64,000 nt of DNA from Nageia nagi (GCA_050084985.1 JBITNC010000001.1:78988001-79052000); one strand, 5' to 3'; counted from the stretch's first letter, positions 37,373 to 49,769 are shown. Numbers and translations: made by a program. The notes: a model not told the origin generated them from the sequence alone.

Positions 37373-38256
37373 TGTTAGTCAAAAAATCAACCCTATTAAC
37401 AAACAAAACAAACACAATTAATACAAACTAAAATTTTATTAATTTTCTAGAAGACCTTGGTATTATAGATTTTAGATCACTAGATTTGGTTACCTTGTGA
37501 AAGGGCTTTTCTCAAAATGTATATAAAAAATAAACTGTATGGAGTATATAGATGGAGCATCATCAATGACCCTTATCAAAACTCTAGCAATTGAGATGAA
37601 ATGCTAACACCCAATATTAAGTCACTAGTGATTATATGATTTCAAATTTTATGATTAATTTGAATCACTTTCTCTAGTTTTAGCTTTTTGTCATTCGTAT
37701 CCATGATGCCTCTTGAATTTTGCTACATCTAAATACCTATAAACTCTACACACATGCTCAAACAACACATTAAAACATACATGTACTATTCATGAAACCT
37801 TAACATAAGCAAGAAAAACATATAAAAATACTCAATCTAAAATAATCCTCATAGTTCAATCTTCATTTCAATAGCATAAGTCTACTTCAAATTTTGGGTC
37901 CCTATTGTCTATTTGCTACAATTATTTATAGATTTTCTAATAGGTACTTGAGAAATTCTTAAAGGCTAAAAAGGAGGATTCAAAGTTTATCACCAGCTTA
38001 AAATGACCAAAGGGATTTTGTGTCTAGTGACAATGTAAGGAATGACTCACCCTTTCTATCCATAGTTTTGCAAAGAGAATGAACCTTACAGTTCATCTTC
38101 TATTTTTTGTGTTTTGTTTTTTCTATTGCAAAGTCATCGATGATCCTAAGTGAATGTCGATGACCTAAACTTATCACAAGTGATTATGGCCTAATCATTA
38201 GCATTTTCAGTATTTTGATTTTTAATGTATAAGTGGATCGTATTTCAATGTCTACA
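37373..38256 (-). repeat. 3' LTR of element E
   Basis: On the plus strand it begins TGTTAGTC and ends TGTCTACA; read on the minus strand it starts TGTAGACATTG and ends in CA. A polypurine tract lies directly outside its start (38,257-38,270, AAAAAGGGGAAAAA on the minus strand), so this is the 3' LTR of a minus-strand element. TATAAATA on the minus strand is at 37,923-37,930. The 884-bp LTR is not the same as the LTR of C, but it carries the same GATCATCGATGA-type motifs (38,135-38,165). Confidence 0.8.
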
Positions 38257-38803
38257 TTTTTCCCCTTTTTGAATTATTAACTAAAGATGAGGTTAATAGT
38301 TTCAAAAATATAGAATGGGAAGCTTTAAATTATTATTTTATCTAGTTGTCTTTGAGGCTTTTTGTGATAGAAATTTTGACTCAATTTCTTATATAAGTCA
38401 AAATTTTGATCTATCAAATTACAATAAAATGTGTTTTTCATTTAATATTTGATGTGTTTTGAAAACAAAATAGGGATATACTTCAGAAATGACTATTTTT
38501 AGCATGATAATGCCTTGACCTTGTGTGATAGTTGCATGACATTTCTATTATGTTGTTTTGCATTTCTAAACACATGTGTCATGTAAGTATCTCTTTATTA
38601 TATGGGTTTTTTACTATGTTTTCCTTTATCCTAATAATAAGGTTTTAGGGTAATCTTATGTAATAATGATTTATCACATTTTACCATTTTTTGATATTTG
38701 CAAAATCAATAATATCTTCAAAAGAATTGTCAAAATCTTTTACGCATGAAGCTTAAGTTACTTAGATAAAGTATAATCATAACCTTTTTTTTTTGGTAAT
38801 AGA
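38257..38803 (-). mobile_element. Element E, 3' untranslated region (left of the C insertion)
   Basis: From 38,257 to about 38,660 it is an inverted match to the region just upstream of the 3' LTR of C (about 56,170-56,562), for example GACTCAATTTCT, AAAATGTGTTTT and GTTGCATGACATTT in order. It includes a hairpin next to the polypurine tract (38,272-38,301), as in C. E resumes after C at 57,682 with the start of its antisense PMD gene. Confidence 0.8.
38799..38803. repeat. Target-site duplication of element C, left copy (ATAGA)
   Basis: ATAGA precedes the 5' LTR and is repeated exactly at 57,682-57,686 after the 3' LTR. Confidence 0.95.
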
Positions 38804-39923
38804 TGTAGACACTCAAAATAAACCCTACATTTAGTTTAACAACGTATAAATAAATAAAATAAGTATCTTTCTAACATATATCACATTAAAATGATTATAA
38901 CTCCTTATACAAGCTTCAATCAAGCTTTAAAACTCTATTATTGGATAGATCTTTGCGAGTAGATGCAAAACGGGTGGTCATATGACCTCTTTTCATTAAA
39001 AAATGACCGTTGGGTGATCATTCCAATATTAGCATAAAATTTACTAAATAATCATTGATGATCTGTCACGATCATTGATAATCTCTAGGATCATTGACGA
39101 TCCTTGAATTATTCAAAAACTGACAAATCTAAGCCCAGAATAGCCTAGTACGCACAATTTAGAGTTATGGACGTGGAGTTGAGATAATAACACCTCAAGA
39201 TTTCACACAGAAGGTTACCTGGAATCTTGTAATGGCAAAATAAATTAATAACAAACTTTTGAGCTTATAAATACAAGCTCTGTATGTGAACAAAGGGACC
39301 CAAATTTACTATAGCGAAGCTCTGTAGAAATTAAACCAGAAGTCTGTAAGCAAAGGTTTGAGGCTTGATCAATAGCGAATCTACCATCTGGTATATTTTA
39401 ATATTATGTTGTTTACTTCTGATTTACATGTATGACCAGGTATGCCTTGATTTTTTGTTTATTTTCTGTGTGTACAATCAATACAGAAATAGAATGATAG
39501 AAGCAAGCGTAAAGGAGAACAACCAGGAAGAAAATACAAATATTTCAAAATTTTATGAAAAGTTCACTATAATGCCATAAATCATCGATAATTTTTAGAT
39601 CGATCGATGATGATTTCTCAGATTGATGACAAAAGCTAAAAGTTTACAACAAGCACAACAATAGTGAGATACCATTGATCACTACTGATCCCTGTGTAGA
39701 TCTCAATCGATCCATAAAGATCATTGCTGATTGATAATAAATCGATACTGATTCATACAGATCGATAACAGTTTCTTATTGTATTAAATTTCATCAAAAT
39801 CTTGTTCATTGGATATAATATCTACATTATTATTGATGTGTAATATTGAATGTGTTCTAATTTATTATGTTGAATGATTTATCTGGCTAAATTGCATTTT
39901 AGGTGCACAATTCAGTATACACA
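38804..39923 (+). repeat. 5' LTR of element C
   Basis: It starts TGTAGACACTC and ends ATACACA. It pairs base for base with 56,563-57,681. TATA box TATAAATA lies at 39,266-39,273, so transcription should start near 39,295-39,300. Clusters of GATCATTGATGATC-like motifs lie in U3 (39,040-39,115) and downstream of the TATA box (39,580-39,635 and 39,674-39,772). Confidence 0.95.
39266..39273 (+). promoter_or_regulatory. TATA box of the LTR of element C
   Basis: TATAAATA lies in a TTATAAATACAAG context and is kept in the 3' LTR at 57,026-57,033. It would drive the genomic transcript. Confidence 0.7.
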
Positions 39924-39926
39924 ATC

Positions 39927-39943
39927 TGGTGCTAGAAGGAGGG
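39927..39943 (+). promoter_or_regulatory. Primer-binding site, tRNA-Asn type
   Basis: TGGTGCTAGAAGGAGGG lies 3 bp after the LTR end. It is complementary to the 3' end of plant tRNA-Asn (ending CCTCCTTCTAGCGCCA as I recall it), apart from one C-to-T change at the fourth base. This fixes the 5' LTR end and the orientation. Confidence 0.8.
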
Positions 39944-40094
39944 TCCCTTGCATGCATTCAGAGAATTGAAGCAGAAAATAGGATCAATTACATATTGTTT
40001 TGATTATATTTTTAAATCTATTTGCATCCTATGGAATCAAAAACTAACTTAATCTATTTGATCTATTGTTTTGTTTTTGTTTTTTGGTTTTTAG

Positions 40095-40178
40095 GATAAT
40101 CGACGATCATACCTGAATCGCCAACGATCTCTGTAAAATCGCCAATGATCTTTGTAAAATCATCAATGATCTCTATAA
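40095..40178 (+). repeat. 21-bp tandem repeats with GATC motif in the leader of C
   Basis: Three copies of a 21-bp unit, AATCGCCAACGATCTCTGTAA and variants, lie at 40,116-40,136, 40,137-40,157 and 40,158-40,178. A partial unit (ATCGACGATCAT) precedes them. They belong to the same ATCGAYGATC motif class as the clusters in the LTR and 3' region. Confidence 0.85.
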
Positions 40179-40388
40179 AATTGGTATGTTTTCTAGTCTG
40201 ATGTAAATATAGTAAACATAAGTAGGCATTTAAAATGATAGTCAGTAAAATTTCATGTGATATCTTTGCTCAGAGTGCATGTAGAAAATGGGTAGCAAAA
40301 ACTTTAAATGCATTTTTTATTTAATGTATGTTACGAATAATGTTGTTTGTTTTTATTCTTTTAGGTTAAGGACACGCACACATTAATA

Positions 40389-41077
40389 CTTCTTATCTTG
40401 CCTACTTATGCTCTCCCTTTGCACTTCGTGTGATCTAAGGTGACCAGAATAGACTGGATAAGAAGGAGTAATTAATTTTTCTTTTCTTTCACATTATCAT
40501 TAATTTGGTTAATTTATCACACATAATGACCTCTTACCAAGTCTGCCCTTACCACTCCATTAGAGGTCGAAGGGATATGTGACTAGTAAGAGGAGGTAAT
40601 TTACTACACATAATACTTCCACTATTGGAAGGAGTAAATGAATTACACTTAATTTGGAATGAACCTAAGGTAAATGAATCAAGTTTTGGGTAGTATAAAT
40701 CATATTAAAAGGTTAATAAATTGGAGGGATTCAAATACATTAAGTACTTTCACTTAACAAAGTATGCTCTCACTTTTGTGCTTCAAGCGATCTTAAGTGA
40801 TCAGAAATAAGTTAAGTGAAAGAGGTAAAATTTATCCACATCTTATTGGGAAATATACTTCACATTAACACTCTTAAAGATGTCTGCCCTTACCACTCCA
40901 TTGGAGGTTGAAGGGATATGTGACTCTTGGAGGAGTAATTGAACCTCACTTAACTAATTTATCTACACTTAACGGCTTCTTACCAAGTCTGCTCTTACCA
41001 CTCCATTGGAGGTCGAAGAGATATGTGACTAGTAAGAAGAGGAAATTTATTACACATAATACTTCCATAGCTGGAAG
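40389..41077 (+). other. Array of extended, covarying hairpins in the leader of C
   Basis: Three hairpin types recur. Type 1: stem CTTCTTATC/GATAAGAAG (40,389-40,397 with 40,457-40,465) and, in its second copy, CTTTCACTTAAC/GTTAAGTGAAAG (40,747-40,758 with 40,811-40,822), around a shared core TATGCTCTC...GA(C/T)CAGAATA-like. Type 2: three copies (40,530-40,593; 40,882-40,924; 40,976-41,039) sharing TACCACTCCATT(A/G)GAGGT. Outer arms are CCTCTTAC/GTAAGAGG in copy 1 and CTTCTTAC/GTAAGAAG in copy 3; middle arms CCCTT/AAGGG become CTCTT/AAGAG in copy 3. Type 3: CTTCCA/TGGAAG hairpins at 40,616-40,631 and 41,062-41,077, the first inside ATTTACT/AGTAAAT arms. The order 1-2-3 repeats. It looks like selected RNA structure; its function is unknown. 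Confidence 0.7.
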
Positions 41078-41746
41078 GGGTTAATGAACATCATTAAGAG
41101 GTTGGATAATGAATCCCATTATAATTAAAAAGAATAACAGGGTTTATTAAGGTCAAGACTCACTTAAAATAAACTTTTTGATTATATCACATTAAGATAA
41201 AATAAGTAAATGGACATGAATGTTTGGGAGGGTAGTATGCATAAATATACTTTACTTGTTTAAATGCATCTCATAAGGCCTTAAAGGAATAATTGAATAT
41301 TAACGAGTTGGATGTCACTACCAACCATTAATTCTTACTTCTTTGTAACCACCAACATAACACACTTAAAGCCATAGAGCCAGTTACACTTGGAGGTGAT
41401 GACCAAGGTAACTTTCCTTTAGGTAGGAGTCAAAAAAGGAGGCTCATCTAGAACTAAGCCAAAAGCCATAGAAACTTGCAAACATTAGAATTGCCCAACC
41501 TACCTTGTTTAACACTTGACTAGTCAAAACAAACTAGGAAAATTAAAAAGATTAAAAATAAACAACCCATATCATTGATTTAATTCAGATATTAAAAATA
41601 TGTGAAAAAGTTAAAGAAGATAATCACATCGTTAAAAGTAGGTTTGCATATAGGCTGTTTGTGCATTAAATTGTTTTCTCGAAAATATAATCTAAAATAT
41701 AAAAATAGAGTTTGTTGTTCATGATGCTTGTTTATGGTATCTAAAA

Positions 41747-44340
41747 ATGGTTCAAACTAGAAGTATGACCGCTAAAAAAATGCGAGAACACCCATTTGAA
41801 ATACAAGAAATAAATTCAGACAATATGGATTTGATAGAGTATTCAGTTAGGAGGCCACTGCCTTTAGATGAATCAAATTCATGGGTAGTTCATTATGAAA
41901 GTAAAGATTGGGATTGTGGTTATGATCAAACTAGATTGCAAAAACAAAGTATAGAAGATCCTATTACCAAGGCTAGAATGCAAGTGTTAGATTAAGAGTT
42001 AATTGAAATTCATCATCACCTAGCTAATCATAGGGCTATTCCTAAGACATCTTCTAGTTACTAGGAGATGTAGAAAAACTAGACCAAAAGCTTGATAACT
42101 TAGAAATTGATGAGGCTAAATCTCAGGCCAAAACCATAGCAGTACCAGAGACTGAGCCTTATAAAGTTAAATATGAAAGAGTCATTCATCAATTATCAGA
42201 TGGTCTAAAAGTAAGCTCTTTAATCCGAAAGGAGGTAGCTCCTTTTTCTCATAAATCTCTTGAATTAAGAAAAAATGAAGTATCGATACCTACGAGTAAT
42301 TTATCCCAAAGAGATCCTTCAATGAAACAAATGGATAAATCTTATTCTTCAAAGGGAAAATTACATAGAAGGACATCTAAGTACAAAATAGAAGAGATAC
42401 TCTCTTATGAAGAACTAGAAGAACGACGATTACGTAAAATAAAAGCTGGTCAAAAATTCACGAAAATACATGCTAATGATATTAAAAGGGCCATAGAGAT
42501 GCAATATCTTCTAAAGGAAGTTTATGAGTTCATTAAAATTCAAGAACAAGAGGATAAATTAAAAGAAATGGAAGATAAACTTCTTAGAGATAAAAGAAAA
42601 TTCATAGAACAAGAACAAGCAAAGAAAGAAAGAAATGAGTTCTTGGAACAAGAAAAGAAAAGACTTCATAAAGAGCATGAGATTCAAATTTGTTTATAGG
42701 AATTACAACTTAAAGAATTAGAGAATGAAAAAATAAAAAGAGAACAATATCTATGTATGGAGAAAGAAATACAAAGACAGTGAAATGAATATCAAAAAAT
42801 AAGGAATTTGAAACCGAAAACTCCTGAAGGAAGTCAAATACAAAGATATCGAGATCCTTACTTAGACAAACAAGAAGTGATGGATAGAGAGATAGCCATT
42901 TTATTACAAAAGGAAATGGATAAGGAATTAGAACTTCAAAAATTATATGATAAACAAAAGTGAGATTCTATTAAAAGTTGGGTTAAACAAACCCAAAATC
43001 AAACAAGACAACCTGATTATAAGGGAAAAGATCTATATGGAAAAGGGATATCCCAAAAACCTCCTAGAATCCCTATTCCATGATGACATTCACTTCTTAA
43101 AATATTGCCTCCACCACCATCAGAGTTTCCTTCTGACTATGAGTCTTACATTTCAAGATCAATTTCAGAAAAGGATCCAAATACTTGAAGATATCATAGA
43201 CACACCCAAGGTCATAGAACCGATAAAGAATTAGAAGAATTTATGAAGGATTTTATAAATCAAGAAATGAATGTTCAAGGACTTCAAAAGTTAAATTACA
43301 AGAATATTTGCAATGAGCCTATTCACCCAAGTGTTCCAAAAAAGAAACTACCATATAGGTTTGAATTTCCTAAAATAGAGTCATTTAAAGGGAGAGAAGA
43401 CCCCAAGGAACATTTGAGGAAATTTACATTTTCTAGTTATCAGATAGCCAATGATGACTCATTAATGTTACGTATATTTCCAATGACACTTGCAGGCCAA
43501 GCTTTGGATTGATATAATAGTTTACCTATGCATAGTTTATATACGTTCAAACAATTGGCTAATCAATTTCTTGAACATTTTAGGATCAATATTAAAGAAA
43601 AATCTTCAATTACTGATCTTACAAGATTGCAACAATTTCCTGATGAAACTATATAAGATTACATCTTAAGATGGTGGGCTATACTCACTAGTATGCCTTA
43701 TACAATACCACAAGAGGAATTGGTTAAATTATTTAGTCAAAGTTGTTTAAGACCAATAGCCAGTGTTCTCCAAATTCAACAACATAGAACTTTTGAAGAA
43801 GCTATTGCTTAGGCAGTAGTTATAGAAAGAGTTAAAATTCAAAATGGAGAACTAAAGCTTAAGAAAAAAGAATACAAAAAGGGTAATCAATATGAGAACA
43901 GTACTAAATAACCACAAAATAATCAAATAGCTATGACAGAAGATTCTGGTCAAGCTTCAAAAATCGAAGAAAATGTTGAACCTAAGCCTAAAAGAAATTT
44001 TACCCCATTAGCAGAACCATTAGCTGAAATACTTAAAAAATTATGTGATAATGGTATGATTAGATTACCTAATATAAAACCTAAAAATCCTAATGCTAAG
44101 GGAAGCAAATGGTATAAGGAAAATGAATTTTGTGCTTATCATAGGTAAAAGGGACATAATACAAACAGATGTCGAACTTTACAGCACAAAATTCAAGACT
44201 TGATAGATAGTCTAAAAATAGATGTGGATAATCATGTGGTGCCTTCGAATCAAAATTTAGGGATATATCAAAACCCCTTACCTTCACATCAAGCTAACAA
44301 TATGGCAACCACCCCAAACCAAATAACTATACATGGAATA
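41747..44340 (+). pseudogene. Element C gag
   Basis: It starts MVQTRSMTAKK at 41,747, a common N-terminus of plant gypsy Gag. A one-base change near 42,060 moves the frame. A long Glu/Lys-rich coiled coil follows (42,400-42,960). The capsid domain lies at 43,340-43,880: FPKIESFKGREDPKEHL, LRIFPMTLAGQALD, then Y-N-S-L and FKQLANQFLEHF. A zinc-knuckle-like CAYHR-x-KGHNTNRC lies at 44,131-44,172, with C and H kept. A second indel near 44,310 joins this frame to pol. Stops include TGA at 42,780, 42,960 and 43,510, and TAG or TAA elsewhere. The protein would form the particle. Confidence 0.85.
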
Positions 44341-44348
44341 ATAAGGAT

Positions 44349-47300
44349 ATGCCATTTATAGGGACTATAGATGATTCAATACATATGATTGGTATAGCTA
44401 CAAGAGCACAACAATATCAAAATAAATAAGATAATCCATGAAAAAACCAATCAATATCAAACCCAATTAATATACAACCTATACCTCCCCTGTAACAACC
44501 TAAAGTCTTGATAAAAGGTGCTCTTCAACGACAATTAAAAATGTCTCCAGTTAAAATGACCTTATTTGAATTATTACAACAGTATGAGAGTTATAGGGAG
44601 GCTATGAATCAAATTCTACAAGAAATTCAAGTGGATATTAGTAACCCTGATAATTTTATTTCAATAGTTGAAAGTTTGAGGATATCTCAACAACTTAGCA
44701 TCACCTTCTATGAACAAGAAAAATTAAATAATGATGGACCAGGCAGACTTGATCCACCTTTACATATAATAGGTAAAGTAGATGGGAAATTATTTAAAAG
44801 AATTCTAATAGATGAAGGTTTAGCTATAAATATAATTTCAGATGCTGCATACAAAAATTTGAATTTATCAGATTCACTTATTTTAGCTCCCTCTTTACAA
44901 ATTAGGGCATTTAATGATGCAGTGTGTTCAACTTTGGGATCAATAGTGTTGTCGATTACAGTAGGGGCTAAAACCATTCAAACTTTATTACATATAATTG
45001 AAGGAAATATTATACAATACAATGTTCTTTTAAGACATCCATGGATTAGAGAAATGCAATTTGTCCCTTCAACTTATCATGGATGTTTAAAATACATCTA
45101 TAAAGATAAAGTTCATTGTGTGGTTAAAGATCTAGATCCTTATTCACATTGTAATTTAATTTTTGATCCGAATAAAGTGACATTACCGTCTCCTAATTTA
45201 TCAACTATATTGATGAATAAAAGTATGAATCACTCTGAAGTCACAAAAGGAAAAGGTGATATAGTTATACAAGATAAAAATACTTGGGAAAAAGTTGCTA
45301 AAACTTTAGATGAAAAATATGGAGCTTCTTCATCAAAATAAGTAAATACTACATCTAATAATGACTCATCCAGTGTATATCTAGTAAAAGTTAAATTAAG
45401 GAATTTAGGGATGGGAGAATATGACATAGATGATGTGGTATTTAGTATACCTTCATCACAAGAAATTGGAATATTATCTGAATCACCTAGTGTGATTGGA
45501 CAAATAGTGCCTTTAGGATAAGTACCTAATTAGATGATGTTCATCTATGCGGGGATAGGGGATCCTGTGTCAACAATACCCAATCAAACATATGAAGGAA
45601 ATTTCAGTAATGACATGAAATATTTATCGCCATGTTCAAGAACATTTGTCTTAAACTATTTTAACAAATGTAATTGGCAAGGATGAGGGTTGGGTCAATA
45701 TGAACAAGGCCCACGAGAGATGATTAAATTACAATACCAATACCCCAATGATAAAAGTGGATTAGGTTACCAAAATAAATGTGAAAATCTTGCTAAATTG
45801 GAAAATTTAGGAGAAGACAATTTGGATTATAATGAAGAAATCTTAGAGAAAGAATCCATAGTACAAGAAGTTATTGATATAAGAGAAGAACAATTAAGTG
45901 AAATGGATGTCTTAGAAGGTGTCGAAATGCTCTTTATTAATAATATTAGGCCACTCTAGAATCATTCATATTTACCAAGACATATACAAGAAAAAATAAA
46001 TAAAAATGTCGAATCATCAATCATTTTATACTCAGATATACCATCAGTAAATATGGTTACCATAAAAGAGAATGATATTGAAAATCAAAATAATGAACAA
46101 ATAGATGAAGTTAACGAAAATCAAAATTTAACCAAAATAATAGCCAATACTTCTACAAATGAAATAATTGCTGATTTCTCTCTTATATCATCTAATCCTT
46201 TGGTACACAAATTCAAAAATGTAGATCACATACTTGGTTCCTATGAAAATCAAGTATGCACGAATGAACAAACTCAAGAATACGATGAAGAATATAGTGT
46301 TAATAACAATGGCTGGATACCAGTACCAAATCAATTAGAAGAAGGGTCACATATGCTTACTGAAAAAGTCTTAGAAATAAATATTAGTAATGATCCTCAA
46401 AATCCTAAAATTATTCAATTAGGATAAAACCTCATGGAAAATGAACAAGAAGAAATTATAACCTTATTAAAAGAATGAGAAAAGGTATTTGCATGGTCAT
46501 ATGTAGACATGCCTAGAATAGATCCTAAATTAGTAGTACATAATTTAGCATTAGAGCCTAATGCTAAACTTGTTAAACAAAAATTACGTAAAATACATCC
46601 TACTATAGCATTAATGGTAAAAGAAGAACTTCAAAAATTATTAGAAGCTAAATTTATACAACCTATAGATTACTCAGATTGGATATCTAATATGGTACCT
46701 GCGAAAAAACCAAGTGGAAAAATAAGAATATGCATAAATTTTCATGATCTTAACAGAGCTTGTCCTAAAGATGATTTCCCTCTACCTAGCATTGATAATT
46801 TGGTAGACTCGACAACAGGACATGATATGTTATCATTAATGGATGGGTTTTTTGGTTATAATCAAATAAAAATAGCTATTGAAGATCAACATAAAATGGC
46901 TTTTATAACTCCTTGGGGTACCTTTTGTTATAAAGTTATGCCTTTTGGATTGAAAAATGTTGAGGCAACTTATCAGAGAGCTATGACTTATATATTCCAT
47001 GATTATATGCACGACATAGTAGAAGATTATGTCAATGATTTGTTGGTTAAATTTGAATATCGAGTAGATCATGGAAAAGATCTAATTAAAGTCTTAGATA
47101 GATTATTAGAACATAAAGTAAGATTAAATCCGAAAAAATGTGTTTTTGGTGTAACTTCAGGGAAATTATTAGGGTTTATTGTGTCTCGATGAGGAATTGA
47201 AATATATCCTAGTAAAGTGAAGGCAGTAGTAGACATGCCACCTCCTACAAATCTCAAACAATTACAGAGTTTACAGGGTAAGTTACAAGCCATTAGAAGG

Positions 47301-49688
47301 TTTATAGCTCAACTTTCTGATAGATGTAAACCATTTACAAAATTATTAAAAAAGGGAGTAGAATATCATTGGGGCAAAGAGCAACAAGATGCATTCGATG
47401 AAATTAAAAGATATTTATTGTCGCCTCCCATTTTAAGTCCACCAAGAAAAGATGTACCCTTTTTATTATATATTTTTGCTACTAAAAATACTTTAGGAAC
47501 AATGCTTGCTCAAAAGAATGAACATGATAAAGAGCAAGCTATATATTTTCTAAGTAGAACCCTAGTGAGCTATGAGATTAAGTATATATATTTGGAAAAA
47601 TTATGTCTTGCTATCATTTTTGCTACTAAAAAACTTTGACATTATATGCTTAATCATACAACATATGTCATCTCTAAAATGGATCCGTCAAAATATATGA
47701 TGAATAAAACATATCAGAATTCAAGGACTGCAAAATGGATAATGCATTTAACTAAATTTGATTTACATTTTAATGGAAAAAAGTTGATAAAAGGACAAGT
47801 AATTGTTGACTATCTCGCTGATGCTCCATTGCAAGATAATAAACCACTTGTCATTGAATTACCCGATGATGGAGTGTTTCAATTAGATGAAATTGAAATA
47901 CCTGTAGAACCTGAAGATGATTGGGATATGAAAATACATTTTGATGGTTCTTGATGTGAACAAGGTGGTGGAGCAGGTGTTGTATTTATAACACTACAAG
48001 GTATCCCTATACCATATTCATTTAAACTAAAATTTCCTTGTACTAATAATAATGCAAAATATGAAGCTTTGATATTAGCATTAAGAATTGCTATTAAATT
48101 AAAACTTAAAAGAATTAAGATTATTGGAGATTCTTTACTTATCGTCAATCAAGTGAAAGGAATTTATCAATGTAAAGAGCCTTTACTTCAAAAGTATAAA
48201 GTGTTATTTGAGAAATTATTAAAATCTTTTGATTAATTTAGTATAGAAGCAGTACCAAAATCATTTAATAGATTTGCAGATGCTATGGCTTCTATTGGAT
48301 CTCTTATCCCAGAAGATCCTAAAAAATCCTCTATTCAAGTGGAAATAATTCAATTATCTCAATCATCATTACAACAGGAAGATGAGAAAAAAAATGTGTT
48401 AAATATAGACATAAATAATAAAGATAATTGGTACAAAGAATTGACAGATTTTTTAAAATTTGGAAATCTTCCTACAAGCCTTAATAAATCATCACGACGA
48501 GCTTTTAAAATCAAAGTAACTAAATATTGTTTGATAGGGGATATCTTGCATCGACAAAATTTTAATGGTATTTTACTCAGATGTCTTGAATGGAATGATG
48601 TTAAAAAGGCTATATCCTTAGCCCATGATGGAACATGTGGAGGACATTTTAATGGTGTTGCAATTGTAAAATGATTAATACGAATGGGGTATTATTGGCC
48701 AACTATGGAAAAAGATTGTTCTGAATATGTTAAAAAATGTTTTAAATGTCAACAATATGCTCATTTATTTTCACAACCATCTCAAGAACTACATCCTATA
48801 CAATCACTTTGGCCATTTTCTAAATGGGCATTAGATTTAATAGGACAAATTACACCTACATCTTCTGCTGGACACAAGTTTATCATCACAGCAACTAAAT
48901 ATTTTACTAAATGGGTAGAGGCTATTCCCATGACTTCCATCATTGGTTCACGAATTGTGAATTTTATAGAAAATTATATTATATGTAGATTTGGTATACC
49001 TAATCAATTAATTATGGATAATGGAAAAAATTTTAAAAATAAGGATGTAAAACAAATATGTGATAAATATAAAATTAAACAAAGTTTTTCTACTCCATAT
49101 TATCCACAAGGTAATGGACAGGCAGAGGCTACTAACAAAACTATTCGGAACATCTTAGGAAAAATAATAAATGATTCTCATAGAGATTGGCATATTCAAA
49201 TACCAAAATCCTTATGGGCTTATCGTACTAGTGTATGCACTCCTATTGGAGCAACACCGTTCTCTTTGGTATACGAAATAGAAGCCATCCTAACCATAGA
49301 ACTTGAAATACCATCTCTTAGAGTAATTCTAAATGAGCAAAATTCTAACGAAGAAGCAAGACAGACTTGTTTAGATCAGTTATTATTATTAGATGAAAAA
49401 TATATTAATGCTTTAGAGCATATGTGTGTTTATCAGGAGAGGATAAAATGAGCCTTTGATAAAAGGGCTCTAATTTGTGAGTTCAAAATAGGTGACTTGG
49501 TTTTAAAACAAAATCAACAAACTTCATGAATAGAACGATAGCTTAGAGATAAGTTTGCTCCAAATTGGTTAGGACCATATATCATTAAGAAAAAATTTGG
49601 TAAAGGAACTTATCATTTATCAGACTTAGAAGGAAATGAAGAGCGTGAACCTATAAATATCATGCATCTTCAACCCTTCTATACATAA
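44349..49688 (+). pseudogene. Element C pol: PR-RT-RNH-aRNH-INT
   Basis: A single frame without shifts from 44,508 to the TAA at 49,686. Protease: RILIDEGLAINIIS (44,790-44,835), D-E-G instead of D-S/T-G. A G-patch-like part lies near 45,680-45,770. RT: IRICINFHDLNRACPKDDFP, MPFGLKNVEATYQRAM, active site YVND (47,028-47,039) where YVDD is expected. RNase H and connection: 47,450-47,800. aRNH: IHFDGS (47,934), NNNAKYEALILAL (catalytic E replaced by K), IIGDSLLIVNQV. Integrase: zinc part 48,560-48,760, core with ALDLIG, IMDNGKNFKN and GQAEATNKT (D-D-E kept), C-terminal GPYII at 49,577. In-frame stops: TGA at 45,684, 46,476, 47,190, 47,637, 47,952, 48,672, 49,449 and 49,527; TAA or TAG at 45,339, 45,517, 45,529, 45,957, 46,425, 48,233 and 49,539. 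Confidence 0.95.
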
Positions 49689-49769
49689 AAAAAAATGTGT
49701 ACATTAGTTTTCTTTCATTTTATTTTATTGTTGAAATAATAAATAAATAAAAGTATTGATATTTGTCAA

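Larger units (their letters stand above)
39944..41746 (+). other. 5' leader of element C
   Basis: 1.8 kb of leader lies between the PBS and the gag start. It contains the 21-bp repeats and the hairpin array, then AT-rich sequence (41,100-41,746) without open frames of note. It would be part of the packaged genomic RNA. Confidence 0.7.

Noticed and set aside
40116-40178. Regular 21-bp repeats as a CRISPR-like array
   Set aside because: There are no spacers: units abut directly, and the setting is a plant retrotransposon leader.
40389-41077. Hammerhead or other known self-cleaving ribozyme in the hairpin array
   Set aside because: I looked for the hammerhead core (CTGANGA and GAAA around three stems) and did not find it. 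The elements are long hairpins, not three-way junctions.
42947-43234. 95-codon plus-strand frame in the gag of C
   Set aside because: The true gag frame here is the neighbouring one, which continues the coiled coil and leads into the capsid domain.
44708-44977. Minus-strand frame of 89 codons over the protease of C
   Set aside because: It is the shadow of the sense protease-coding frame, which has recognisable motifs.
47190-49451. Programmed TGA readthrough or selenocysteine in the pol of C
   Set aside because: Several of these TGAs match Arg or CpG positions and occur with TAG and TAA stops. Decay is the simpler reading, though the two stops shared with D are reported as a finding.
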